64,000 bases of DNA from JABDKH01 sp963768565 (GTDB lineage: Bacteria; Bacteroidota; Rhodothermia; Rhodothermales; JABDKH01). Below, piece by piece: positions 19,287 through 31,332 of this stretch. The stretch lies in the NCBI GenBank assembly GCA_963768565.1, contig CAVYIO010000038.1, positions 62,001 to 126,000 on the forward strand, written 5' to 3'. Under the pieces are notes generated by a model. It did no database searches and was not told where the DNA came from. It saw only the letters and a list, made by a program, of their open reading frames with translations. Position numbers and translations under genes: made by a program. Positions within the stretch are counted from its first letter, which is position 1. Every line of letters starts with the position of its first letter.

Positions 19287-19949
19287 TTAGATCAGATAAA
19301 GGAGGGGAAACAGGAAGATCCAGATGATGTCGACGATGTGCCAGTAGAGCCCCACCAGCTCGACCGGTGTGTACCAGGCCGACGAAAAATGTCCCTTCGT
19401 AGCGCGAACCGCCAACCAGATGAAGAGCCCGATACCGATGATAACGTGCAGTCCGTGGATGCCCGTCATGATGTAATAGATGCTGAAGAACTGGGCGACA
19501 TACGGGCCGGCCACCTCTGAATACGAGTAGTGCTCTCCCGGGAATACACCCAGATGGAATTTGTGCGTGTACTCAAAGTACTTGACGACGAGGAATGCAA
19601 TTGCGGCAGCCATCGTCAGCGCAAGGTTGATGATTAACCCTTTGCGGTTGTCATTCTGGATGAAGTGAATAGACAGTGCAACCGTAAACGAAGAGCCAAG
19701 AAGGACAAGTGTGTTGAGGCCGCCGAGCCACGGATTGAGGAGCGTGGAGCTCTGTACAAAGACCTCCGGATACCATACCCGGTACACGGTATAGGCCACG
19801 AACATGCCCGCGAATAGCAGGATCTCCGTCACGAGGAAAAGCCACATTCCCATTTTCGCCGCGTCGAACTGCTGCTCGGACGAAACGAAGTGATGCTGGA
19901 GATGCGCCGGGTGCGGATCAGCGTGTGCAGGCGAAGAAGATGACGCCAT
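19287..19949 (-). CDS. coxC: Cytochrome c oxidase subunit III
   Basis: A 220-residue protein, the short five-helix form of subunit III. Family landmarks are KMGMWLFLVTEILLFAGMF near the N-terminus, the FFSIYYIMTGIHGLHVIIG segment and the C-terminal YWHIVDIIWIFLFPLLY. It is located between coxA and the subunit IV gene, on the minus strand. The N-terminus is His- and Pro-rich (PAHADPHPAHLQHH) and probably faces the cytoplasm. Subunit III supports proton uptake and stability of subunit I. Confidence 0.96.
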   Translation of the reverse strand: MASSSSPAHADPHPAHLQHHFVSSEQQFDAAKMGMWLFLVTEILLFAGMFVAYTVYRVWYPEVFVQSSTLLNPWLGGLNTLVLLGSSFTVALSIHFIQNDNRKGLIINLALTMAAAIAFLVVKYFEYTHKFHLGVFPGEHYSYSEVAGPYVAQFFSIYYIMTGIHGLHVIIGIGLFIWLAVRATKGHFSSAWYTPVELVGLYWHIVDIIWIFLFPLLYLI

Positions 19950-19987
19950 CTATGATCGTTGTGTTTGGGTTTACGGGCGGCGACGGA

Positions 19988-21675
<1,688 letters not shown>

Positions 21676-21705
21676 ATCAGATAACGATGATTCTGTGACC
21701 GGTGG

Positions 21706-22644
21706 CTACTCGAGCGACTTGATGTAAGCCACCAGTGCATCGAGTTGCTGCGGTTGAAGCGTCGAATAGGTTGCGGGCATCGCAGGCGGATACGTGTCGA
21801 CGATCTTCGCTGCCGGGTTGATGATAGACTCGAGGATGTAGTTGTCGTCGGCGACCAGGCTTGTACCATCCGTGAACTGCTCCGTGCGCCCGAGGAGCCC
21901 TTTGAGCGTTGGCCCCACTCCGCGGGTTCCGTCAACCGAGTGACACACGGCGCAGTTCTGTTGACCGAACAATACTGTGCCGTACTCGACAGGCGTCATG
22001 TCGCCCATCCCGCTGCTCGCTACCCAGGTCTTGAAGTCTTCTTCGCTCTGCACGATAACTTTCGCGAGCATAGCGGAATGTCCCGTACCGCAGTACTCGG
22101 TACAGAATATGTCGAATTCCCCCACCTCGGTTGCCTGAAACCATACAGACGTATAGCGATTGGGCAACACATCAAACTTGACCCGGAACGACGGCACGAA
22201 GAAGCTATGCAGGACATCGTCGCTACTCATGGTCAGTTTGACCGGACGATCAACAGGGACTCGCAGTTCTGTTCCGACAGACGTCCCGTTGGGATACGTG
22301 AAATTCCAGGCCCAGCTCGAAGCACGAACCTGTATCTGATACGCATCCGCGGGGGCGATGCTCTGCTTCAGAAACGCCTTGAAGCCCCACGTGAATACCA
22401 GGAGGGAGAGGATCAGTGGTCCCGCAATCCAGGCAACCTCGACAACCTTGCGCTCCGCCAGGGGCGCCGGTATGTGCTCCTCGTCCCCGCGCCGGCGATA
22501 TCGAAATACGAAGTACACCATCGCGCCGATCACAGCCACGAACAGAATCAGGCTGATCCAGAACACGAAGTAGAACAGGCCGTCGATCTCCGACGCGAGT
22601 GTCGAAGCCTGCTCCGGCATCCAGAAAGTACCCTTGTCACCCAT
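21706..22644 (-). CDS. coxB: Cytochrome c oxidase subunit II with fused cytochrome c (caa3 type)
   Basis: A 312-residue protein with two transmembrane helices, the CuA domain and a C-terminal cytochrome c domain. The CuA motif is CTEYCGTGHSAM (about residues 180-191). The haem c site is NCAVCHS, with the distal Met probably in PPAMPATYS. The fused haem means it can take electrons directly from alternative complex III or a small cytochrome c. It precedes coxA by 30 bases in the direction of transcription. Confidence 0.96.
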   Translation of the reverse strand: MGDKGTFWMPEQASTLASEIDGLFYFVFWISLILFVAVIGAMVYFVFRYRRRGDEEHIPAPLAERKVVEVAWIAGPLILSLLVFTWGFKAFLKQSIAPADAYQIQVRASSWAWNFTYPNGTSVGTELRVPVDRPVKLTMSSDDVLHSFFVPSFRVKFDVLPNRYTSVWFQATEVGEFDIFCTEYCGTGHSAMLAKVIVQSEEDFKTWVASSGMGDMTPVEYGTVLFGQQNCAVCHSVDGTRGVGPTLKGLLGRTEQFTDGTSLVADDNYILESIINPAAKIVDTYPPAMPATYSTLQPQQLDALVAYIKSLE

Positions 22645-22685
22645 TTCTTACGGCGCGTTGCCTTGAATCTAGTGGAGTCACACTG

Positions 22686-23519
22686 TTACGCCGCCACGAC
22701 ATGCTGGCGGGGGCGCACTTCCCGACGCCACAGCGAATATAGGACGACTACCAGAAGCCCGAGCGTCAAAAGGCCACCGAGCTTCATGACATTCGTCGCA
22801 TGAATCACGTACGAGTTCGATCCCGGGTCGAACTGGTAGCAGTACAGAACGATCCGATCAACTACCGATGCCACAGAACCCTGTGACGCCTCGATCAGCG
22901 CCTTTTCCAGATTGCCGGCCTGGTAGTCCATGCCGTGCAAGTACCGCGTGATCTTACCGTCAGAACTCAGAAAGATGAGTGCCGCGGGGTGAGCGAATTC
23001 TTCGGTCTCCTCCACCCACTGAAATCCGAATCCGACGGCGTCCGCAAGAGCACGTATTGATGGTTCTTCACCGGTCAGAAAATGCCATCCACTTCCGGCT
23101 CCCGGTCGGTCCAGTATGGCCAGATATCGCTCCTTCTGCTTGCGAGCCAGGTCCGTCGTCTCGTATGCCGCCATGCTGACGGTGATAATCTGAAAGTCGT
23201 CTCCGGGCGTGCGCTCCAGATCCTTGAGTCCGTCCACCAGTTGATCGAGCAGAATGCTGCAGAGCATGGGGCAGGTGTGGTAAACAAAATTCAGGACGAC
23301 GGGCTGCCCGTCGGGAACGAGAGAAGAAAACGACACCTGTTCGCCGTCCTCGTTCAGGAAGGAAATATCGGTGGGAATGTGTTCGCCCAGGTGCTCGGTT
23401 ATCCCGACACCTTCGAACACTGCCGGAAGATCGTCAGCGACCTGCGCCTCACTCTGCGCCGGCGCTACGAGCCGCAACGCAAGCACAACAAGAACTAGAA
23501 ATCGCCCGCTACTGTTCAT
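22686..23519 (-). CDS. SCO1/SenC family copper chaperone for CuA
   Basis: A 277-residue thioredoxin-fold protein with an N-terminal signal sequence. The copper-binding CxxxC is in HTCPMLCS (about residue 87), with the third ligand histidine in RYLHGMDY. A C-terminal hydrophobic helix (about residues 240-262, MKLGGLLTLGLLVVVLYSLW) plus a basic tail is an addition to the usual Sco fold and may anchor it. It sits directly upstream of coxB, whose CuA centre it probably matures. Confidence 0.92.
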   Translation of the reverse strand: MNSSGRFLVLVVLALRLVAPAQSEAQVADDLPAVFEGVGITEHLGEHIPTDISFLNEDGEQVSFSSLVPDGQPVVLNFVYHTCPMLCSILLDQLVDGLKDLERTPGDDFQIITVSMAAYETTDLARKQKERYLAILDRPGAGSGWHFLTGEEPSIRALADAVGFGFQWVEETEEFAHPAALIFLSSDGKITRYLHGMDYQAGNLEKALIEASQGSVASVVDRIVLYCYQFDPGSNSYVIHATNVMKLGGLLTLGLLVVVLYSLWRREVRPRQHVVAA

Positions 23520-23543
23520 ACAAACTGACCCTGCACGCAGTCC

Positions 23544-23957
23544 CTACCTATTCGGGAGAAGCGTAACCTCTTTCGTGTAGTCGTCTTTCGGCTTTTGATA
23601 CGTCTCGTCCGTGATCAGTTCGATCGCGCGATCGATGGGAATCTGGTACGTTCCGGACGCGGCGTCGATCACTGCATATTGCGTCAATTTCTCAGCCGCA
23701 GCCAGTTCCACTTCCATGAGGGCCGGTCGGCCGACATCCTGGGCCATCTCGGACCGCACGGACTGAACCTCCAGATTCATAAGCTGAAAGAGTCCGATTA
23801 CAAGGACCACTACGACGATGGCGACACCCAGAACGACCTGAATAAGCACGGCCGGGTTCATCTCCTCAGGTTCTACGCCGGCAGCGATTGATGCCGCGGT
23901 TGGCGCAATCACCTCCACGTGAGAGGTCAAATCCGAATGCGCATGCGTTTTGGCCAT
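23544..23957 (-). CDS. Hypothetical membrane protein between actF and the SCO gene
   Basis: A 137-residue protein with a single central transmembrane helix (VLIQVVLGVAIVVVVLVIGLF, about residues 41-61). The N-terminus is short and His-containing. The outer part carries EKLTQYAVIDAASGTYQIPIDRAIELI, a pattern also seen in small proteins encoded with alternative complex III in related genomes. That resemblance is from memory and not verified. It is the first gene of the cox part, 24 bases before the SCO gene. A role in complex III/oxidase assembly is inferred from position. Confidence 0.75.
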   Translation of the reverse strand: MAKTHAHSDLTSHVEVIAPTAASIAAGVEPEEMNPAVLIQVVLGVAIVVVVLVIGLFQLMNLEVQSVRSEMAQDVGRPALMEVELAAAEKLTQYAVIDAASGTYQIPIDRAIELITDETYQKPKDDYTKEVTLLPNR

Positions 23958-24057
23958 ACGGGAACTTCGATTCTGAGTGAATACAACGATTACGCGCTAC
24001 CGGCTACCTGAACGCTACCGTGCGGGCCGGGATCAGGGAAGGCCATGAAAGTAGAAT

Positions 24058-24085
24058 GAAATAGGCCGCGCCCTGGCGTTGCCAA
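24058..24085 (-). promoter_or_regulatory. Possible promoter between the act and cox gene blocks
   Basis: On the minus strand, TTGGCA (24085-24080), a 16-base spacer and TATTTC (24063-24058) could form -35 and -10 elements. The 152-base gap between actF and the next gene is the largest inside the respiratory cluster, so a second promoter would make sense. The match is weak. Confidence 0.28.
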
Positions 24086-24109
24086 ATTACGACAAACCGG
24101 ACCACACGC

Positions 24110-25372
24110 CTACATGTTCGCGAATTTCAGTGACTTCGCGAGGTTCGGATCGTTCTGCGGCACAAGGCTATGCCGCGAGAGGCGAAATAGCACGAGGCCG
24201 AGAAACACCCCGAAGAGGCCGAGCCACGCCGAGAAGTCCATCCAGTGGAAGCCTGCTTGTTCTGGATGCAGAACGGGCATCGCAATCCAGTGAAAGTCAA
24301 ACCAGTTCATGACCAGGAACCAGACCGCCATGATGCTCATCACGGGCACCGAGCGTTTGGCACGGCGGGGAAGAAGTACCCAGAACGGGATCACAAAGTG
24401 TGCGATCAGAAGGGCTGCCGAATGAGCTTCCCATCCATGCTGAAGCCTGTGACGGTACCAGATCGTCTCCTCCGGGAGATTTCCGTACCAGATCAGCATG
24501 TACTGGCTGAACGCGATATACGCCCAGAACACCGTGAAGCCGAACATCATTTTGCCCAGATCATGGTAGTGCTCCGGACTGACGATCCCCCGAAGACCCC
24601 GGCGTCGTTGAAGCAGAATCGCGATGAGCGCGATCATCGCGTGCGCTACCCAGAAAGAGGCCGCAAAGAAGTACACACCAAAGATTGTTGAAAACCAGTG
24701 TGGATCCAGCGACATCAGAATGTCGAAGCTGGCGAACGACGTGGTTACTGCCGTGATCGCAAGACCCACCGCGCTCACCTTGCGCATCTTGAAGCCCGTA
24801 TTGTCATCTCCGTCGACATCCTGCCGGACCGATAGCGCATAAAGGCGATACGAGATTGCGGTCCATGCCACGAAATACACGGCCATCCGAACGAGAAAGA
24901 ACGGCGTATTCAAGTAATCGCGCTTGCCGGCCAGTATCGGGTCGTAGTGGCTGTCCGCCGGATCATAAAACTCAACATGGGTCCAGTGGTACAGATCGTG
25001 CATGCCGATCAGAATCGGAATCGACAGAACGGCGAGAACGGGGAAAGACCACGTCAGCGCCTCAGGAATTCTGCGAAGCACTATGCTCCATCTGGCACGC
25101 GTCAGGTGATTGATCAGCAGGAAGAACAGCGCACCGAGGGCAATGGACAGACAGAACGTCCAGCCAACCAGATACGAGAAGTAGAACTGCCTGGGGTCGG
25201 TCGCCCAACCGACGGCAGTCAGCACAAGCAAACCGACGCCGATGGCTACCGGGATGAACCACGGCAACACCTTTCCCGTCGGCTTGAATACTTCCCGAGT
25301 TGAGTCAACTGTGGGCCTGAACGGGTCCACGAGCCACGTCGAAATGGAGTTGGATCTGACTGACTTCGTCAT
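24110..25372 (-). CDS. actF: Alternative complex III subunit ActF (NrfD-like quinol-binding membrane subunit)
   Basis: A 420-residue polytopic inner-membrane protein with about ten helices, resembling ActC but smaller, as ActF does in Rhodothermus-type alternative complex III. Conserved-looking parts include GWATDPRQFYFSYLVGWTF, WTHVEFYDPADSHYDPIL, FGVYFFAASFWVAHAM and LPEETIWYRHRLQHGWE. It is the last of six act genes. The complex oxidises menaquinol and reduces cytochrome c or the oxidase, with no Rieske or bc1 subunits. Confidence 0.93.
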   Translation of the reverse strand: MTKSVRSNSISTWLVDPFRPTVDSTREVFKPTGKVLPWFIPVAIGVGLLVLTAVGWATDPRQFYFSYLVGWTFCLSIALGALFFLLINHLTRARWSIVLRRIPEALTWSFPVLAVLSIPILIGMHDLYHWTHVEFYDPADSHYDPILAGKRDYLNTPFFLVRMAVYFVAWTAISYRLYALSVRQDVDGDDNTGFKMRKVSAVGLAITAVTTSFASFDILMSLDPHWFSTIFGVYFFAASFWVAHAMIALIAILLQRRRGLRGIVSPEHYHDLGKMMFGFTVFWAYIAFSQYMLIWYGNLPEETIWYRHRLQHGWEAHSAALLIAHFVIPFWVLLPRRAKRSVPVMSIMAVWFLVMNWFDFHWIAMPVLHPEQAGFHWMDFSAWLGLFGVFLGLVLFRLSRHSLVPQNDPNLAKSLKFANM

Positions 25373-25401
25373 CTTGTCTTTTCAGCTACGATTCGTGGCT
25401 T

Positions 25402-26028
25402 CTACTCCATTTGAGCAATTACGTCCGCCGGCACATCGGCACGGTCGGCATTCTGACTCCGCTGCAGGGCGCGAACATAACTGACGATCGCCCATCGATC
25501 GGCAACCGGGATCTGAGTTCCGTAGCCGGGCATGGTGCGTACGCCGTTGACGACGACGTTGTACAGGTAGCCGTCGGACTGGGCGCGAAGGGCGTCCGAG
25601 TGGTACGTAGGCGCCGGCACGTAGCCGTACTCCCCCGTCATGATGATCCCCATTCCATCACCCGCGGGTCCATGGCAGACGCTGCAAAATATCTTGTACC
25701 GTTCTTGCCCCCTGAGCAGAAGCTCGCGGGTCATCGGCAGGGGGATGTCGCGCACGAAGGCGCCCGTCTCCTCACGCCCGAAATAGAACCTGACGTCTTC
25801 CCGCAGAAAGCCCCTCGCCACCGTACCGGCCACAAGCGGGCGCATCGCGCGACCGTCGGCGAAAAACGGGTTGGCCGACTGGGGATCGAACCGTTGCTGC
25901 CAGTCCATGTTGGGACTCACGTGTACCGGCGGCTCAGGCGTCGTCGTGCCGCGGCACCCCGCGAGCAGGAGCACCGCCAGAATTGCTGCACCAAATGGCA
26001 GGCGTATGATGTAGCTGGTTCGGGTCAT
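25402..26028 (-). CDS. actE: Alternative complex III subunit ActE, monohaem cytochrome c lipoprotein
   Basis: A 208-residue protein with an N-terminal lipobox (LLLAGCRG, Cys near residue 24), so it is probably a lipoprotein facing the periplasm. One haem c motif is present, CSVCHGPAGDG (about residues 117-127), with a candidate Met ligand in GVRTMPGYG. ActE carries electrons out of alternative complex III. Its start overlaps the actD stop by four bases (ATGA type), indicating translational coupling. Confidence 0.94.
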   Translation of the reverse strand: MTRTSYIIRLPFGAAILAVLLLAGCRGTTTPEPPVHVSPNMDWQQRFDPQSANPFFADGRAMRPLVAGTVARGFLREDVRFYFGREETGAFVRDIPLPMTRELLLRGQERYKIFCSVCHGPAGDGMGIIMTGEYGYVPAPTYHSDALRAQSDGYLYNVVVNGVRTMPGYGTQIPVADRWAIVSYVRALQRSQNADRADVPADVIAQME

Positions 26029-26684
26029 ACGGATTGTTCAGTCTCGGCCACATCCGACACGGTTTCGTCAACATCTTCGGGGTCAACGTCCGCTTCCCCG
26101 GTATCTTCGATCCATTCCACCATCAGGGCGCCGGCATCTTCCAGGAACTGACTTGTACGCGCCCGATCGAACAACCGGTCGCTCGCCGCTATATGCAGAA
26201 AGAAAGCATCATCCGTCGCGGCCGCGAATCGCTTGCTGTAGAAAAGCGGGTTGTACGGTCTCGGCAATCCGTTGAGCAGAAACATTCCCGCCGCAGCACC
26301 GAGCGCCGCAAAAAGAATAGTGAGTTCAAAGATGACCGGGATCGACGGCTCATACGCAAAGAACGGCTTACCCGAGATGTTGAGTGGGTAGTCGACAGCG
26401 CCGGTCCACCACTGCAGCAAAATGCCTGCAGCCAGACCCGTCAATCCACCGCCAAGGGTCAGCAGGCCGACCTTCGAATTGCCGAGGCCCATGGCCCCGT
26501 CCATGCCATGGATCGGGAACGGGGTGTGCGTGTCAAAATGCTTGTACCCGGCATCCCTCACAGCCCTGGCTGCGTGGACCAGCGTTGACGGATTTGAAAA
26601 CTCCGCAAGCAAGCCGTAACCCCCGTCAAGCGCGGGCTCGTAGATCCCCATCGTCGCCTTGATAGCACGTATGATCGCTTTCAT
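26025..26684 (-). CDS. actD: Alternative complex III subunit ActD (DUF3341)
   Basis: A 219-residue protein of the DUF3341/ActD family. The N-terminal domain carries AARAVRDAGYKHFDTHTPFPIHGMD, a strong family marker. Two transmembrane helices follow (LTLGGGLTGLAAGILLQWW and FELTILFAALGAAAGMFLL). The C-terminal extension after about residue 185 is very acidic (many Asp, Glu and Val), longer than in many homologues. It is coupled to actE by overlap. Confidence 0.95.
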   Translation of the reverse strand: MKAIIRAIKATMGIYEPALDGGYGLLAEFSNPSTLVHAARAVRDAGYKHFDTHTPFPIHGMDGAMGLGNSKVGLLTLGGGLTGLAAGILLQWWTGAVDYPLNISGKPFFAYEPSIPVIFELTILFAALGAAAGMFLLNGLPRPYNPLFYSKRFAAATDDAFFLHIAASDRLFDRARTSQFLEDAGALMVEWIEDTGEADVDPEDVDETVSDVAETEQSV

Positions 26685-26711
26685 CAGTGTTGATCTCGTT
26701 GCATACTCAGC

Positions 26712-28130
26712 CTATTGCGGATGCTCCGAGTGGCCGTGTTCATAGTAGTGTGGATCCGCCTGAGGCATGACGACCTTGATTTCTGCCATCGCCACCATGG
26801 GCAGGAACCGCAGGAACAGGAGGAACAGAGTGAAGAACAATCCGAACGAACCGACAAGCGTCAGCACGTCAACCCAGGTCGGGGAATAGTAATCCCACGA
26901 GCTCGGCAGGTAGTCACGATGCAGCGATGTGACGGTGATGACGAATCGCTCGAACCACATCCCGATGTTTACAATGATCGATAGCACGAACATGAACGGA
27001 ATGCTGCGCCGCAACTTCTTGAACCAGAAGAACTGGGGAAAGAAGAGGTTGCACAACATCATGGTCCAGTAGGCCCAGGCGTACGGGCCGGTCGCCCTGT
27101 TGAGAAACGCATACTGTTCGTACTCGACGCCCGAGTACCATGCAATGAAGAACTCCGTGATGTACGCGAAGCCGACCATGGACCCCGTAAGCAGGATGAT
27201 CATGTTCATCCGCTCCAGGTGGTTCACCGTGATGATATTCTCCAGGTTGTACGCTTTGCGAGCGATGACGAGAAGCGTCACCACCATGGCGAAGCCGGAG
27301 AAAATGGCGCCGGCGACGAAGTACGGGGGAAAGATGGTAGTGTGCCACCCCGGGACAACCGACACCGCGAAGTCAAAAGACACGACGGAGTGCACCGAAA
27401 GGACCAGCGGCGTCGCCAGCGCGGCCAGCAGCAAGTACGCTTTCTCGTAGTTCCGCCAGTGGCGATTGGATCCGGACCAGCCAAGCGCCAGGAAAGCAAA
27501 TACGCGACGGCGCATCAGAGATTTGGCTCGGTCTCGCAGTGTGGCCACATCCGGAACCATACCGATGTACCAGAACATCAGAGACACTGCGAAATACACG
27601 GATACAGCGAACACGTCCCACAACAGCGGGCTCTTGAACTGGGGCCACATCTCCATCTGGTTTGGGATGGGCAACATCCAGTAGGCGACCCACACACGAC
27701 CAACGTGGATACCCGGAAAGAGCAGCGCGCATATGACCGCAAAGATGGTCATGGCCTCAGCCGACCGGTTGATGGCGGTCCTCCACTGCTGCCGGAAGAG
27801 GTACAGAATTGCCGAGATTAGCGTCCCGGCGTGTCCGATACCGACCCAGAAAACAAAGTTGACGATCGCGTAGCCCCAGCCAACCGGATTGTTCAGGCCC
27901 CAGACACCGGTGCCATTCCAGAAGAGGTAGGCCACCATGACGCCCAGCAGCAACAGCCCCACGTTTGCCAGGGCGAAGGCTGCCAGCCAGGTCGTCGGCG
28001 TCTTCTTCTCGGTGTGATACGACACCAGCTCCGTGACATCGTGAAAGCCAAGATTGCCGGCCACCAGAGGAGGATCGTCGACGTGTCCGTCGCCGCTATG
28101 TCCGGGCAGCACGTCTGATGACAAAGCCAT
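26712..28130 (-). CDS. actC: Alternative complex III subunit ActC (NrfD/PsrC-like membrane subunit)
   Basis: About 472 residues from the ATG at 28130 (MALSSDVLPG); a GTG six codons upstream (28148) is an alternative. It is a polytopic inner-membrane protein of the NrfD family, which carries the quinol site and docks to ActB. Visible markers are GVWGLNNPVGWGYAIVNFV, WVGIGHAGTLISAILYLFR, RSAEAMTIFAVICALLFPGIHVGR and FFAWYSGVEYEQY-like blocks near the middle. It lies between actB and actD with short gaps, in the standard order. Confidence 0.95.
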   Translation of the reverse strand: MALSSDVLPGHSGDGHVDDPPLVAGNLGFHDVTELVSYHTEKKTPTTWLAAFALANVGLLLLGVMVAYLFWNGTGVWGLNNPVGWGYAIVNFVFWVGIGHAGTLISAILYLFRQQWRTAINRSAEAMTIFAVICALLFPGIHVGRVWVAYWMLPIPNQMEMWPQFKSPLLWDVFAVSVYFAVSLMFWYIGMVPDVATLRDRAKSLMRRRVFAFLALGWSGSNRHWRNYEKAYLLLAALATPLVLSVHSVVSFDFAVSVVPGWHTTIFPPYFVAGAIFSGFAMVVTLLVIARKAYNLENIITVNHLERMNMIILLTGSMVGFAYITEFFIAWYSGVEYEQYAFLNRATGPYAWAYWTMMLCNLFFPQFFWFKKLRRSIPFMFVLSIIVNIGMWFERFVITVTSLHRDYLPSSWDYYSPTWVDVLTLVGSFGLFFTLFLLFLRFLPMVAMAEIKVVMPQADPHYYEHGHSEHPQ

Positions 28131-28184
28131 GTTCTTCTTGTCCTTCACGTTGCCAGAATTCGGTTGTTGTCCGCCTCAGGCTTG

Positions 28185-31100
28185 CTAAACTTCTGTTCCT
28201 GCAAGAGCAGGATTCGGATTCGTGATTCTTCCGAGATACGAGGTCCTCGGCTTTACACTGAGCTCGGCGAGTAATTCGTATCGTCGGTCGTTCTGCCGCA
28301 TTCGAGTAATCTCGCTCTCGGGATCCCGCATATTGCCGAAAGCAATTGCGCGGGTCGGGCAGGACTGCTGGCAGGCCGTTCGCACTTCCCCATCGCGAAT
28401 CGCACGATCCTCGAGGTTGGCCTGCTGGTTGACCGCGCGTATGCGCTGTATGCAGTACGAACACTTCTCCATCACACCGCGAGACCGGACCGTAACATCC
28501 GGGTTCTGCGCCATGTGAACACTGGCCGGAAGTGTCTTGACCCAGTTGTAAAAATTGAACCGACGAACTTTGTAGGGACAGTTGTTGGCGCAGTAGCGCG
28601 TCCCGATGCATCGGTTGTAGATCATCTGATTCGTGCCATCCGGCGAGTGCACGGTCGCTGCCACCGGGCAAACGGATTCGCACGGCGCATTTTCGCAATG
28701 CTGGCACGGAAGCGGCTGAAAGACCATCGAAGGACTTGCATCACCATCCGGTCCGCTGACGAAATAGCGATCAGTGCGGATCCAGTGCATCTCACGTCCG
28801 AGACTCACTTCTTCCTTTCCGACAACCTGGATGTTGTTCTCCGATTGACACGCCACAACGCAGGCCCCGCATCCGGTACATGCGTTGAGGTCGATGGTCA
28901 TCGCCCACTGTTGTTCGTAGTACGGGTTGTCCTTCGACGGCGCCTGGTCGGCCGGATGCTGGGATTGCCACAGGGCTGGATAATCTTCCCAGTCCTCCCC
29001 TCCCGGAATGGGTGGCTTCGCGTCGCGCGCGAAGGTCGGATTTGCACGATACTCCTCGATCGTGGCTCGCTGAACCGGCGCTCGTTTCTCGACCTGTTCA
29101 AAATCCGTTTCGAGGGCGCCATGATCCTGGGTGGTGGCGATCATATAGCCGCCGCTTGCACGAGATATGCGGGTCGCGACACCGATACCGGGAGTGGCGA
29201 TTGACCGAAGCGGGCCGACGTTCATTCCAACGCCGTTGGACAGCGGGCCCTGACCGTAGATGTCGGTGTAATGGTCGAGGTCAAAGAAGATCGCGCGCCG
29301 CTGCTTCCGCGTCGAAGCAATTTCGCGACCGTAACCGAGGTTCATGGAAATCGAGTTGTCGGCGTGTCCGGGCAACACCCAGATCGGAAGCTGCACGGAT
29401 TGCCCGTCGATCTCGATCTCCGCAACATCGACAAAATAGCGGCCCTTGGACAGTTCCCATTCGAGCCCGAGCCGATCCGCTGTCGCGGGACTCATCAGAG
29501 CGACATTATCCCAGACCACCTTCGTCGTCGGGTCCGGGAGCTCCTGCAGCCACGAGTTGTTGGCGAAGGAGCCGTCGAATACCGTAGGATCGAGCCGGAA
29601 GACGACTTCGACGTCGTTTGCGTCAGAGGCGTTGCGGCCACGCACGGGTGGAATCTGCTGAAGCCGGGGCGTGACGGAGGCATACGTCATGCCGGGCAGG
29701 AATCCATCATGGAGAACCTTGCGCCAGCCCTTCTCGAAGTCGCCCGATATCATTCGTCGCCATTCCTGGCGGACGAGATCATAGCCACTGCGATCGACGC
29801 CCGTGGCCAGAAGGTTCAGCAACTCGATATCAGATCTTGAGTCGTAGAGCGGCGCGATGAGCGGTTGGATGACCGAATGCGTGCCGTCGAGGGCGCGACC
29901 GTCCCCCCAGGCCTCGAGATAGTGCGACGCCGGGATATGCCACATCGACGCCTGCGCGGTCTCGTCGACATGAGTACCAAGATGGATGGTTTCGCTAACC
30001 CGCTTCAGCGCCTCTGGAAATTCCAGCGAGGCCGGCGCATCGTATACCGGATTCACGCCGATCATTACCAGGACGTCCACGCGACCTGCGTTGAGATTTT
30101 GTACGAGTGCGGGCAAGCTTGTCGTGTCCCGAGGTGCATCGATCGCCAGAAGGTCGACCGTATTGCCGGGCGCCCCCAGATGCGAGTTGATGGCTGCGCA
30201 AAGTGCGTGCACTTCGGGAGGTTGCGTCTCTCCGGCGAGTACGACGCCGGAACTCCCCGCCTTCCGCAAATCGGCCGCTATCGCGACTGCATGCGCATCA
30301 TCCTGAAAGGCAGTCGGTGACGCGCCAGGAACGCCGAGAAGGGATGCCACGGCTTGCGCGAACGCTCCGATCTCCGATGATCGGAGAGGCAGGCGGTGGT
30401 CCGCCATTGCGCCGGTAAGCGAGTACGCGCTCTCGATCGAATACAAGCGGCTCATCGAGTCGTCCGGACTCTCGAGCCGACGGCTATCCGCGAATTCGCG
30501 ACTATCGGACAAAAAGTGACGACTCGTTGGCGCCAGAAAATCGGCGTCCAGGCTGACGATCACACTCGCCCGAGAGAACTGGTAGCGCGGCCGCACATCG
30601 CGACCGTAGGCCATCTGCATTCCGGCCGCTTCAGCATCAATCCCTGTCGGACTGTGCGTGACCCATGCCAGATCCGGAAATCGCGATTCCAGCGCCGATC
30701 GTACTGCCCGTCGCGTCGGTGAGGAACTCTCGTCTGCGACAACCGCGACCCGCCGTCCCTCGAGCGTCCTGCTAAACGCAACAAAGTCAGCCCAGGTCGA
30801 CGGATTACCGTCACGAAGCACGTTGGTCGAACGGTCCGGATCGTAGAGATTCAGCACCGACGCCTGTTCGAACACGCCGGCAGCACCGAGGCTGACAGGA
30901 TGCTCCGGATTCCCCTCTACCTTGGTGGGACGGCCCTCATGGCTTTCCGACCAGCAATCCGTGCACGGCGCCCCGGAACGGCATCGCCGTCGCAAAGAAG
31001 AGCGGGATCCCCGGCGTGATCTCCTCCGGCTTTCGAGCATACGGGAGAATCAGCTCGACCGGCTTGCGACAGGCTGTCAGACCCGCCAGAGCCATCGAGG

Positions 31101-31293
31101 CACCCATCAGCTGAAGGAATTGCCGGCGCGAACTGGCGCCCGGCGTCTCACTGGCACCCGGAAGGAACTCCTCCTTCAGAAAGTCCCGATACGCAGGATC
31201 CTTCGTCAGCTGGCTGATACTTCTCCAGAACCGGTCGCGGGGAGTACGGTCGCTGGATTCGACAGCATCTATGACGGGAAGCTCAATCATCAC
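28185..31293 (-). CDS. actB: Alternative complex III iron-sulphur subunit ActB, one frameshift
   Basis: After correction this is ~1035 residues. The N-terminus has a Tat-like motif (SSRRQFLQLMG) followed by a lipobox-like LTAC. The large middle domain resembles molybdopterin oxidoreductases (without evident cofactor-binding function in this family). The C-terminal ferredoxin part has four clusters of cysteines: CTGCGACVVAC, CQHCENAPCESVC, CIGTRYCANNC and CSYCIQ with CQQSCP. The frame breaks at about 30947; removing one of two C bases joins GAVHGLLV to ESHEGRPTKVEGNP, an exact family continuation. It transfers electrons from the quinol site toward the c haems. Confidence 0.94.
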
Positions 31294-31332
31294 TGAGTGC
31301 TCAGCGCTAGGCGAAGGGTGTCGAAAAAACTC

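Noticed and set aside
31052..31057. Search for CRISPR, tRNA and insertion-sequence ends in all spacers
   Set aside because: No regularly spaced repeats, cloverleaf patterns or terminal inverted repeats with a transposase were found. The spacers are mostly shorter than 160 bases. The coordinates here are only nominal.
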